DNA from: Flavobacteriales bacterium
Lineage (GTDB): Bacteria > Bacteroidota > Bacteroidia > Flavobacteriales_E > Vicingaceae
Assembly: GCA_020635795.1 (NCBI GenBank)
Contig: JACJZD010000004.1
Span: 131,020 to 195,019, forward strand
DNA: 64,000 nucleotides
Direction: 5' to 3'
Shown: piece after piece, positions 9,475-17,414 of the stretch
How the letters are laid out: each line of letters begins with the position of its first letter
How positions within the stretch are numbered: the first letter of the stretch is position 1
Translations under genes and position numbers: made by a program
Notes under the pieces: model-generated
The model's input: the letters and a program-made list of their open reading frames with translations, nothing else
What the model was told of the DNA's origin: nothing
The model's database searches: none

Positions 9475-10496
9475 AATGTATCACAGTTTTTACATAAATC
9501 AATTTCTGATTTACGTCGTTTAAACATCAATTCCAACCATCTTTTCCTAAGTTTAGAGTCGTAGATGTCAAAAAGTGAATTGTTGTTAATATTTCCAACA
9601 ACACCTTTTGAGTTTAAATCAACACAGCAAACACTAACATCGCCATTAGGTAAAAAAACCAATTGATGCATCAATAAACCGCATCCAATTTTGTGAGGTT
9701 TGTTTTTACTGTTTGATGAATCACCTTCAATGTCAATTTCTCCAGCCCAGGTGTGCGGATGTCTCAATTCATAAGTGTCAACCATATTAAGTACTTCAAC
9801 AAATTGTTTGTCCATCCAATCGGTTTTCAAACTGTTTTTGGAATCGATAACTGATATAATGTTGGTTCGAATTTTATTGCCTCGTTTTTTATTTTCTTCA
9901 CAAAAAAACTTGATGTTTTGATAGAAGCTATCCCATTTTGCTCGAATTCTCATTTCTTCAAATCGTTCAGGACTACCGCCGTCCATACTAAACTCCATAA
10001 CATCAATTGCATCGCTGTTTAAAACCTCTAATGATTTCTTTTCGTTCAAAGGTGTTCCGTTGGTTAGTAAATGAACAATTGGGAATTTTCTATTTTCTGA
10101 TTTAACAAGGTCTTTATATTTTTTAATAATAGCAAGTAATTCAGCAATTTCTGGATGTAATAGGGTTTCTCCGCCATTGTGTAAATGAATTACTTCTACA
10201 TTGCCAAATCGTTTGTCGGAGGTTAAATTGCTAAAAAAAGTGTCTAATAAAGTTGGAGATATTCTAATTTTTGGTTTTTCATGGTCGAGCGAACAGAATG
10301 CGCACCTTAAATTGCAATAGCTAGTAAATTCAATGTTTATTTCCCTAATTGTGGTTTGAGATTTAATTAATTTCCATTTGTAATAAAATAAATAGTTTTT
10401 CACAAAAAACATGCCTTGTAAAAATTCCAGCACCTTCCATAAAAAAGTACCTTTTTTAAGTTTTCGAACAAAAAAATCTCTTAAGCCAATCAACAT
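9471..10496 (-). CDS. Radical SAM protein with SPASM domain
   Basis: A 341-residue protein. C61-x3-C65-x2-C68 (CNLRCAFC) binds the SAM-cleaving [4Fe-4S] cluster. The C-terminal SPASM region has further Cys residues (GCGLLMH, VSVCCVD, LCKNCDTF) for auxiliary clusters. The HLHNGGETLLHP segment is the GGEP-like motif. Such enzymes modify peptides or small molecules; no precursor peptide or obvious substrate gene is adjacent, so the substrate is unknown. A hydrophobic stretch near residues 20-40 may give membrane association. It is monocistronic on the minus strand. Confidence 0.83.
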   Translation of the reverse strand: MLIGLRDFFVRKLKKGTFLWKVLEFLQGMFFVKNYLFYYKWKLIKSQTTIREINIEFTSYCNLRCAFCSLDHEKPKIRISPTLLDTFFSNLTSDKRFGNVEVIHLHNGGETLLHPEIAELLAIIKKYKDLVKSENRKFPIVHLLTNGTPLNEKKSLEVLNSDAIDVMEFSMDGGSPERFEEMRIRAKWDSFYQNIKFFCEENKKRGNKIRTNIISVIDSKNSLKTDWMDKQFVEVLNMVDTYELRHPHTWAGEIDIEGDSSNSKNKPHKIGCGLLMHQLVFLPNGDVSVCCVDLNSKGVVGNINNNSLFDIYDSKLRKRWLELMFKRRKSEIDLCKNCDTF

Positions 10497-10618
10497 TTTA
10501 TTACTATTCCTGAAATTAAGTGCTAAAGTACTTTCAAAAAAAAAGTTTAATACTGATATTTGTCATAATTAATGAGCAGAAAAACAAAAGTTGCTTTTAA
10601 AAAATATTTATCAAATTA

Positions 10619-10649
10619 TTTGTTAGTATATAAAAAAAGTATATTTTTG
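10619..10649 (+). promoter_or_regulatory. Bacteroidota-type promoter of rpmH
   Basis: TTTG at 10619-10622 and TATTTTTG at 10642-10649 with a 19-nt spacer match the Bacteroidota consensus TTTG-N19/20-TAnnTTTG. The distance leaves a leader of about 33 nt before the rpmH ATG at 10689. Confidence 0.75.
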
Positions 10650-10688
10650 CAGTCCAATTTTTTGAGGAAAGACTAAAACTTAAACAAC

Positions 10689-10850
10689 ATGTCAAAAAGA
10701 ACATTTCAACCATCAGTAAGAAAAAGAAGAAACAAACATGGTTTCATGAGTAGAATGGAATCTGCTAATGGCAGAAAAGTTTTAGCTAGAAGAAGAGCAA
10801 AAGGTAGAAAGAAACTAACTGTGTCTGACGAGTTCAAACATAGAAAGTAA
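10689..10850 (+). CDS. rpmH: 50S ribosomal protein L34
   Basis: A 53-residue, strongly basic protein: MSKRTFQPSVRKRRNKHGF at the start, then SRM, NGRKVLARRRAKGR and a short tail SDEFKHRK. These are the diagnostic L34 segments. The ATG at 10689 follows a good promoter, and the gene is closed by a strong terminator. dnaA or rnpA are not adjacent, as is usual in Bacteroidota. Confidence 0.97.
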   Translation: MSKRTFQPSVRKRRNKHGFMSRMESANGRKVLARRRAKGRKKLTVSDEFKHRK

Positions 10851-10870
10851 TTATATAGGTTAGATTAAAA

Positions 10871-10897
10871 GGGAAGCAATTAGCTTCCCTTTTTTTT
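10871..10897 (+). terminator. Rho-independent terminator of rpmH
   Basis: A 7-bp stem GGGAAGC/GCTTCCC (10871-10877 and 10883-10889) with a 5-nt loop is followed by a run of eight T. Confidence 0.9.
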
Positions 10898-10995
10898 GAA
10901 CAAAAAATTACTTTTTGTTGAAAAGTTAACCTGAAAAGCAAGTCCAATTAAATTAACTTCGCAGTAATAAATTAAGCACCATATAACACATACCC

Positions 10996-13815
10996 ATGCC
11001 AAAAGACAACAGTATCAAACATGTTTTATTAATCGGAAGCGGACCAATTGTTATTGGTCAAGCTTGTGAATTTGATTACTCAGGTTCTCAAGCCTCACGT
11101 TCATTAAGAAGTGAAGGAATTATAGTTACGTTAATTAACTCTAATCCAGCAACCATTATGACTGATGAGGTGACAGCCGATAACGTGTATTTGTTGCCTT
11201 TAGAAACTTCATCAATTATTAAAATATTAGAAGATCATCCTGATATTGATGCGGTACTGCCTTCAATGGGAGGACAAACAGCGCTTAATTTAGCAATTGA
11301 GTGTGATAAAATGGGTGTTTGGGAAGAAAACAATGTGCGAATGATTGGTGTTGATACTAAAGCTATTGATATCACAGAAGATAGGGAGTTGTTTAGACAG
11401 AAAATGGAGGAGATAGGTGTGCCGATGGCTCCATCAGAAACGGCAAAATCGTATTTAGCAGGTAAAGAGGTTGCACAAAAAATAGGTTTTCCTTTGGTTA
11501 TACGACCTTCGTTTACCTTAGGAGGAACGGGTGGAGCAGTAATTTACGATCAAGCAGATTTTGAAGACGCTTTGCATGTGGGGCTTCAGGCATCGCCAAT
11601 ACATGAGGTAATGATTGATAAGGCAGTTATTGGCTGGAAAGAATATGAGTTAGAATTGTTAAGAGATAAAAATGATAATGTTGTTATTATTTGTTCTATT
11701 GAGAATTTTGACCCAATGGGTATTCATACTGGAGATTCCATAACAGTTGCTCCAGCAATGACTTTATCAGACACGACTTTTCAAAAAATGAGAGACATGG
11801 CGATTCATATGATTCGCTCTATTGGAAATTTTGCTGGAGGTTGTAATGTTCAGTTTTCCGTGAGTAATGATGAAAAAGAAGAAATTATTGCCATAGAAAT
11901 TAATCCAAGGGTTTCGCGTTCATCTGCTCTAGCATCAAAAGCTACGGGTTATCCTATTGCAAAAATAGCTTCTAAATTGGCTATTGGCTATACACTTGAT
12001 GAGTTGAAAAATCCAATTACAGGAAATACTTCGGCATTATTTGAACCAACATTGGATTATGTAATTGTAAAAATTCCACGATTCAATTTTGATAAATTTA
12101 AAGGTGCAAAAAGAAGATTGGGCTTCTCAATGAAATCGGTTGGAGAAGTAATGGGTATTGGTCGTTCGTTCCAAGAAGCATTGCAAAAAGCTTGTCAGAG
12201 TTTGGAGATAAGTAGAAATGGATTGGGCGCTGACGGAAGAGAATTGACTAATCAAGACCAAATTTTGCACAGTTTAGAAAACCCAAGTTGGGACAGGTTG
12301 TTTCATATTTACGATGCCATAAAATTGGGTATTCCTTTTAAAACCATTTACGAAAAAACAAAAATTGACCATTGGTTTTTACGTCAAATTGAAGATTTGA
12401 TAAAATTGGAGAACAAAATCCAAAAATTTACACTTGATACTCTGCCTCGTGAATTAATGTACGAAGCAAAACAAAAAGGATACGCTGACAGACAAATTGC
12501 TCATTTAGTGAAATGTTTAGAAAGTGAGGTGTTTAATAAGCGTATCGAAATGAAAATTAACAGGGTTTACAAGTTGGTAGATACATGTGCTGCTGAATTT
12601 CCTGCGGAGACACCATATTATTATTCAACTTTCGAGGATGAAAATGAATCTATAGTTTCAGATAGAAAAAAAGTAGTGGTGTTGGGTTCTGGTCCGAATA
12701 GAATTGGACAAGGAATTGAGTTTGATTACAGTTGCGTACATGGCGTAATGGCAGCTAAAGAGTGCGGCTACGAAACCATTATGATTAACTGTAATCCTGA
12801 AACGGTTTCAACCGATTCTGATACTTCTGATAAACTTTACTTTGAACCAGTTTTTTGGGAGCATATTTATGATATCATTTTACACGAAAAACCTGAGGGT
12901 GTAATTGTTCAGTTGGGAGGTCAAACAGCATTGAAGTTAGCTGAGAAATTAGAAAAATATGGAATTAAAATATTGGGTACTTCATTTGAAGCATTAGATA
13001 TTGCTGAGGATAGAGGGCGGTTTTCTAAAGTGTTGGAAGAGCTGAAAATCCCTTTTCCAAAATATGGTATTGTAGAAAGTGCCGAGCAAGCTATTCAACT
13101 TTCTAAGGATTTAGGTTTTCCATTACTTGTTCGTCCTTCTTATGTATTGGGTGGGCAAAAAATGAAAATTGTAATTAATGAAGAAGAATTAGAACATCAC
13201 GTGGTGGATATTTTAAAAGCCATGCCGAACAACCAAATTTTGTTAGACCACTTTTTGGGTGGAGCAATAGAAGCTGAATCGGATGCCATTTGTGATGGAA
13301 AAGATACTTATATTATTGGAATCATGCAACACATTGAGCCAGCAGGAATTCACTCTGGTGATTCTTATGCAGTATTACCTCCATACAATTTGGGTGATTT
13401 GATTATCACTCAAATAGAGGAAATAACCAAAAAGATTGCCGTTGCATTAAAAACAGTAGGATTAATCAATATTCAGTTTGCTATTAAAGATGATGTGGTT
13501 TATGTTATCGAAGCAAATCCACGAGCTTCTCGAACAGTTCCTTTTATTGCAAAAGCATATCGCGAACCTTACGTGAAATATGCAACTAAAGTAATGTTGG
13601 GGGAAAACAAAGTGAAAGACTTCAACTTTAAACCTTATAAAAAAGGATACGCCATTAAAATACCAGTATTCTCGTTTAGCAAATTCCCTGATGTAGATAA
13701 AGAGTTAGGTCCAGAAATGAAATCGACAGGAGAAGCAATATACTTTATTGATAGCTTAAAGGATAAATTTTTTAGAGATATTTATGCCGAACGTAATCTA
13801 TATTTGAGCCGTTAA
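10996..13815 (+). CDS. carB: Carbamoyl-phosphate synthase large subunit, short form
   Basis: A 939-residue protein with both ATP-grasp halves: residues 1-400 (carboxyphosphate synthesis; LLIGSGPIVIGQACEFDYSG) and about 555-939 (carbamoyl phosphate synthesis; VLGSGPNRIGQGIEFDYS), joined by the oligomerisation domain. The Escherichia coli enzyme has about 1073 residues. The missing part is the C-terminal MGS-like allosteric domain that binds UMP and ornithine, so regulation by these effectors is probably absent; short forms are known in Bacteroidota. carA is not in the window. A TAACTTCG box at 10954-10961 may be the -7 promoter element. Confidence 0.95.
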   Translation: MPKDNSIKHVLLIGSGPIVIGQACEFDYSGSQASRSLRSEGIIVTLINSNPATIMTDEVTADNVYLLPLETSSIIKILEDHPDIDAVLPSMGGQTALNLAIECDKMGVWEENNVRMIGVDTKAIDITEDRELFRQKMEEIGVPMAPSETAKSYLAGKEVAQKIGFPLVIRPSFTLGGTGGAVIYDQADFEDALHVGLQASPIHEVMIDKAVIGWKEYELELLRDKNDNVVIICSIENFDPMGIHTGDSITVAPAMTLSDTTFQKMRDMAIHMIRSIGNFAGGCNVQFSVSNDEKEEIIAIEINPRVSRSSALASKATGYPIAKIASKLAIGYTLDELKNPITGNTSALFEPTLDYVIVKIPRFNFDKFKGAKRRLGFSMKSVGEVMGIGRSFQEALQKACQSLEISRNGLGADGRELTNQDQILHSLENPSWDRLFHIYDAIKLGIPFKTIYEKTKIDHWFLRQIEDLIKLENKIQKFTLDTLPRELMYEAKQKGYADRQIAHLVKCLESEVFNKRIEMKINRVYKLVDTCAAEFPAETPYYYSTFEDENESIVSDRKKVVVLGSGPNRIGQGIEFDYSCVHGVMAAKECGYETIMINCNPETVSTDSDTSDKLYFEPVFWEHIYDIILHEKPEGVIVQLGGQTALKLAEKLEKYGIKILGTSFEALDIAEDRGRFSKVLEELKIPFPKYGIVESAEQAIQLSKDLGFPLLVRPSYVLGGQKMKIVINEEELEHHVVDILKAMPNNQILLDHFLGGAIEAESDAICDGKDTYIIGIMQHIEPAGIHSGDSYAVLPPYNLGDLIITQIEEITKKIAVALKTVGLINIQFAIKDDVVYVIEANPRASRTVPFIAKAYREPYVKYATKVMLGENKVKDFNFKPYKKGYAIKIPVFSFSKFPDVDKELGPEMKSTGEAIYFIDSLKDKFFRDIYAERNLYLSR

Positions 13816-13849
13816 TTAGCTAATACCCACTTTAAATCTTTAACTGATT

Positions 13850-14125
13850 TTGCAATTACTTCGTACCATAGCCATCATTATTATTGTTTATTACGGCTTT
13901 AAGTTGTTGGTACGTTACGTGTTTCCTTTTTTAATTACCCGTTGGGCAAATAAAAAGATGCAAGAATTTCAACAACAAGCACAAAACCAGGTTAGAGATG
14001 AAGAAGAGGCAAAACGTTTTGTAAAACAACACGAAGGAGAAGTAAAAATAAACTCGACTAAAAGAAGTACTAAACCAGAATCGGATGATTTAGGCGATTA
14101 CGTGGATTATGAGGAGGTAGAGTAA
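13850..14125 (+). CDS. Small membrane protein, DUF4834-like
   Basis: A 91-residue protein starting with TTG. One hydrophobic segment (about residues 5-30) is followed by a charged, Gln-rich tail that ends very acidic (DDLGDYVDYEEVE). The pattern FPFLITRWANKKMQEFQQQ matches the DUF4834 family of Bacteroidota, whose function is unknown. It lies 34 nt downstream of carB. Confidence 0.7.
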   Translation: MQLLRTIAIIIIVYYGFKLLVRYVFPFLITRWANKKMQEFQQQAQNQVRDEEEAKRFVKQHEGEVKINSTKRSTKPESDDLGDYVDYEEVE

Positions 14126-14240
14126 GCTTATTTATGTAGTTTAATCAAGAATCTCTTTTCCGAAAATTTGTCCATTCGAGTGTTTCGCATTATTGCGGAA
14201 TTTATCGAGAATAAAATTTTAGGTTCTAAAAAGTGTGTTC

Positions 14241-14279
14241 TCGATATTTCCGATAGAAAATCGGAAACTCGAACTGACT
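14241..14279. repeat. Intergenic inverted repeat
   Basis: TTTCCGAT (14247-14254) and ATCGGAAA (14260-14267) form a hairpin that sits inside a TCGA-rich frame ending in CGAACTGAC. The 161-bp gap between the DUF4834 gene and the RluA-like gene holds nothing else that I recognise. It lacks a T-run on the plus side. Confidence 0.55.
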
Positions 14280-14286
14280 CTTTTTA

Positions 14287-15066
14287 TTAAAAAGGCTTCC
14301 CATCCATTTCAATATCTTTTAACATGTGAGCTAAAATAGGCTCACATTTTTCTTTACAGGCAGGGTAAAAATGCCCATGCTTCCAATAGTCCGATTTTGG
14401 TGATTGCCCCCACCAAAATTCTGCCATAGCAATAGGTTTTAGCTTATTCAAAAATGCATATTGCAACAATTTTGGTGCAGCACATTCGCCAGCTCCGCTA
14501 GGCGGTTTATTAAAAATTTCACGTAACCCTTTTTCTTCGCCTGATTGATTAATAAAAAAGTATTGGTCAAAAATTTGGTCCTGCAAAGCAATGGAGTTGG
14601 CTTTTCGTAGTGTTTTTAATTCAGTAATTTTTAGGTTGCTTTCTGTGGTATTTTGTTCTTCTAAGGTTTTTATTTCTTCGTTTATTCGGCTTAGTTCCAG
14701 CATGCCTAAATTGATAAAATTGCCCTCAACCAATCCGTCATAAACTGGTGGTACAAATTTAATATGTTGGTTGGCTCCTGCCAATTTACCCGAAAATGCT
14801 GCTAAATAACCCAATTCGTTTTCTTGAGTTTGCACCACCAATACACCAAACATTTTTCCAATAACCATCCCTTCTTGGGTTTTGTCTAAACCAAAATTAT
14901 GCTCAAAATCTTGTTGGGTGGTTAAATATTCTTGCAATTGTTTTGCAGCTAATAAACAAAGTGGGTGTGGAGTATAATCAAAAGGATAGGTAAATTTAAA
15001 AGGTAGGGTTGATAACTCAATAACTTGATTAAAGGGGGTGAAGTAGCTGTTTGTTGAGTTTGTCAA
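14287..15066 (-). CDS. Orphan N-terminal domain of RluA-type pseudouridine synthase
   Basis: A 259-residue product (TTG start). It matches the N-terminal accessory half of the long (about 550 residues) RluA-family pseudouridine synthases: YTPHPLCLLAAKQLQ, FGLDKTQEGMVIGKMFGVLVV, GAGECAAPKLLQYAFL, AEFWWGQSPKSDYWKHG, and a final CEPILAHML. The catalytic domain with the H-R-L-D motif, which normally follows, is absent: the frame stops ten residues later, and the next gene lies on the other strand. Either this is a stand-alone form or a truncated relic. Conserved residues look intact, which speaks for a working protein. Confidence 0.7.
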   Translation of the reverse strand: MTNSTNSYFTPFNQVIELSTLPFKFTYPFDYTPHPLCLLAAKQLQEYLTTQQDFEHNFGLDKTQEGMVIGKMFGVLVVQTQENELGYLAAFSGKLAGANQHIKFVPPVYDGLVEGNFINLGMLELSRINEEIKTLEEQNTTESNLKITELKTLRKANSIALQDQIFDQYFFINQSGEEKGLREIFNKPPSGAGECAAPKLLQYAFLNKLKPIAMAEFWWGQSPKSDYWKHGHFYPACKEKCEPILAHMLKDIEMDGKPF

Positions 15067-15114
15067 GTTGCTTTTAAGTAGATAAGCGAAAATAAGAATA
15101 AATCCATGTTGTTT

Positions 15115-15144
15115 TGTAGAGACGGATAATTATCCGTCTCTACA
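15115..15144. repeat. Perfect 30-bp palindrome
   Basis: TGTAGAGACGGATAA is followed directly by its reverse complement, a perfect 15+15 palindrome in the 270-bp gap between the RluA-like gene and the M43 protease. Such GACGGATAATTATCCGTC blocks look like an intergenic repeat family, not a gene-specific terminator. Confidence 0.85.
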
Positions 15145-15206
15145 ATGAATGGTTAATTGTAGTCTAACCCATTATCCACAAAAACTCTACAATCTTTTTA
15201 TACGTC

Positions 15207-15227
15207 ATTGCGGGCTTGACCCGCAAT
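15207..15227. repeat. Palindrome ATTGCGGG/CCCGCAAT
   Basis: An 8-bp stem (15207-15214 and 15220-15227) with a 5-nt loop. It forms the core of a GTCATTGCGGGCTTGAC block of the kind that recurs between genes in Bacteroidota. The rest of the gap down to 15336 shows no gene. Confidence 0.7.
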
Positions 15228-15336
15228 CTATTTTGATTTCAATAATGTATTTCAAGCGGACGCTTGGAATAGAGTTTACTGATGGATGCTTACGAGAGGT
15301 GGGGTAGTTGGATAATCAATGATTGTAATGTTTTGA

Positions 15337-16608
15337 TTATTCAACGACAAATTTACCATTAGAAATAATATTTTTATAGGTACTAGTATAGAAGTAAATT
15401 CCTTTTGTAAAGTTAGCTACATTAATAGTCAGATAATTAGAATCAATTATTTTACTATAAACTAGATTCCCTATAGGATTATATATATTTAGAGAACTTT
15501 GTTTGTATTGAAAAATAAAATTTAATATAGAGTTAGAAGGGTTTGGGAATACTATAGGTTGGTGTTCTTTCTGTAATTCTGAAGTATTTAGAATATTGGG
15601 AGAGCATCCTGTTGCTACTAAATTTGAATCTGACCAAATTGTTATTCTTGAGGGTAAATATAGTGCCGCATTCATTCGATCAACTTGTCCTTGAGTAAAC
15701 ATTTTTTTGCAATCGTGATTGTAGTCCATGTAATTTTCTCCGTTAGTATTAAAACCGCAAGACATGTTGTTGTTATAACATCCTGAAAGATAAATTGTTC
15801 CTCCAAGAGTTGGTGGAGTATCAGCAACTAAATCTCCACTATCTCCACAATTATTACTAAAAGTATGATAGAGGTCTAGCCAATGACCAACTTCATGTGT
15901 GCCTACAGATGCCCATTCTTGACCATAATATAATTCAGAATGAGTACCATAACCCCATCTAATAGAGCTATAAATAATTCCATCTCTTCCTATGCTAGAT
16001 AAATAATTATCTGGTAGAGTTGCTGAACCAGTAAAATCTGATGGAACGCCTTTGCTGTATTTTGGTAAATAAATATTAAAATATTTATAATTGTCCCAAG
16101 CGTGCTGATATAATAGGTTTGAGCTGCTGTTCACCATAGCGCTAGAGTCTTGATAATAAATTACTCCAGTTGTTGGATTGCCATTAGGGTCTATCGAAGC
16201 AAGGCAAAACTGTATATTTAAAGTCGCTTTAATACTATCAAATTCAGGGTCAATTGTATTCCAGTCACTATTGAGACCATTAAAATCATTATTAAGAATA
16301 TCAATACCAGATTGTGCTTGGTCTAAGTCAATTTTGCCATCATTGCCATTATGAAAAACATGCAATACAACTGGAATAGTATATGTAGTTGTTTTAAATA
16401 AAGAATAATCTTTGGTGGATTCGTCTTTTATTTTTTTAATTAATTGTTGAATTAATACCTCTTTTTCTTGTGCTTCTTTTTGATTTTTTGATAGTTGATA
16501 ATCTATTAACTCCTTTGTTAAACAAAGAGAATCAATTTGAATATTTTGAGCATTATAATTAAGGGTAAAAAATAAAACTCCAACAAAAAATAAAATTGAG
16601 CCTTTCAT
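15337..16608 (-). CDS. Secreted M43 (pappalysin-like) zinc metalloprotease with T9SS sorting domain
   Basis: A 423-residue protein. Residues 1-20 are a signal peptide ending in NYNAQ. The zinc site HEVGHWLDLYH (238-248) has the HExxH and third His ligand of family M43; the Gly usually found at the sixth position after the first His pair is Asp here. The Met-turn is ENYMDY (Met293). The last about 75 residues (VFPNPSNSIL ... GKFVVE) form a type A T9SS C-terminal sorting domain, so the protease should be exported and attached at the cell surface or released. It is a single gene on the minus strand. Confidence 0.9.
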   Translation of the reverse strand: MKGSILFFVGVLFFTLNYNAQNIQIDSLCLTKELIDYQLSKNQKEAQEKEVLIQQLIKKIKDESTKDYSLFKTTTYTIPVVLHVFHNGNDGKIDLDQAQSGIDILNNDFNGLNSDWNTIDPEFDSIKATLNIQFCLASIDPNGNPTTGVIYYQDSSAMVNSSSNLLYQHAWDNYKYFNIYLPKYSKGVPSDFTGSATLPDNYLSSIGRDGIIYSSIRWGYGTHSELYYGQEWASVGTHEVGHWLDLYHTFSNNCGDSGDLVADTPPTLGGTIYLSGCYNNNMSCGFNTNGENYMDYNHDCKKMFTQGQVDRMNAALYLPSRITIWSDSNLVATGCSPNILNTSELQKEHQPIVFPNPSNSILNFIFQYKQSSLNIYNPIGNLVYSKIIDSNYLTINVANFTKGIYFYTSTYKNIISNGKFVVE

Positions 16609-16683
16609 ATAAATTGAGTTTTTATCTAAAGTTAAATCTTTTTATTTAAAATGGGATTTTTTTAATAAAATAATTCAATATAC

Positions 16684-16727
16684 TATGCTTACACAATATA
16701 ATTTACTACATTTGTTATGTAAGCATA
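16684..16727. promoter_or_regulatory. Probable MarR operator around the -7 box
   Basis: TATGCTTACA (16684-16693) and its exact inverted copy TGTAAGCATA (16718-16727) flank a TACATTTG -7 box (16707-16714) directly before the MarR ATG at 16732. A 10-bp perfect dyad enclosing the promoter is a strong sign of autoregulation. It could instead serve the divergent M43 gene. Confidence 0.65.
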
Positions 16728-16731
16728 ATAA

Positions 16732-17163
16732 ATGAATCAAAACACCATCGATTATCAAATAAAATCTACTTGGCACGGCATTTTTAAAATGTACAACCAA
16801 GTGGCTGCAAAGCATGGTAGCACACAGGCGGCAGGTTATTTTTTGCTTACCATAAGTAAAGAAGGTACTCCTGCAACAAGCATAGCTCCGTTAATGGGTA
16901 TGGAGGCAACCAGCATGAGTAGAATAATAAAAAGTATGGAAGATAAAGGCTTGATTTTCCGTAAGCAAGATGAAAAAGACAAACGAATGGTACGTATTTT
17001 TTTAACTCCCGAAGGTGTTGAAAAAAGAAAATTGGCGAAAAAAGTAGTAGAAGGATTTAATGATTTAATTTTAGAGGAAATTCCGCAAAGTAAACTTCAC
17101 GTTTTTTTTGAAGTAATGGACACGATAAATAAGACGATAGAAAAGTATAAACAAGAAAACTAA
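16732..17163 (+). CDS. MarR family transcriptional regulator
   Basis: A 143-residue winged-helix protein. The recognition helix region reads GMEATSMSRIIKSMEDKGLI, followed by the wing KQDEKDKRMVRIFLTPEG with the DxRxxxIxLT motif of MarR proteins. It acts as a dimer that represses or activates neighbouring genes. The beta-oxidation cluster that starts 252 nt downstream on the same strand is the obvious target, probably with an acyl-CoA as ligand; this is inference. A palindrome overlaps its promoter. Confidence 0.88.
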   Translation: MNQNTIDYQIKSTWHGIFKMYNQVAAKHGSTQAAGYFLLTISKEGTPATSIAPLMGMEATSMSRIIKSMEDKGLIFRKQDEKDKRMVRIFLTPEGVEKRKLAKKVVEGFNDLILEEIPQSKLHVFFEVMDTINKTIEKYKQEN

Positions 17164-17164
17164 A

Positions 17165-17304
17165 GCCTCCCCAACCCCTCCGAAGGAGGGGCTACGTAGA
17201 GGAACGAAAAGAAAAAGAATAATTAGCGTGAAGTCCAAATATGGAAGACCGAAGTTGGCTTTGTGTGGTAGCTTCCCCTCTAGAGAGCGGAAGGGGTGTG
17301 TTAA
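17165..17304. repeat. GC-rich intergenic palindrome repeat (copy 1)
   Basis: CCTCCCCAACCCCTCC-GAA-GGAGGGGCT at 17166-17193 and AGCTTCCCCTC ... GGAAGGGGTGTGTTAAG at 17270-17304 are the ends of a repeat also found near 19795, 19900, 21121, 36236 and inside ileS at 40841. The base composition is far more GC-rich than the surroundings. It lies in the gap between the MarR gene and the FadN-like gene. Confidence 0.75.
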
Positions 17305-17333
17305 GTAACAAGATTGATAAAATATAAATTAAC

Positions 17334-17399
17334 TGTCATATCGAGCGAAGAGATATCTTTTAACTAACCTAGAAGATTTCTCCATAAAGTTGAAATGAC
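17334..17399. repeat. GTCATxTCGAGCGAAG-type intergenic repeat
   Basis: GTCATATCGAGCGAAGAGAT at the left and AGATTTCTCC ... TTGAAATGAC at the right form an imperfect inverted repeat that ends 15 nt before the FadN-like ATG. It is of a known type of short Bacteroidota interspersed repeat and shows no coding capacity. Confidence 0.6.
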
Positions 17400-17414
17400 A
17401 AAATGAAATAAAAT

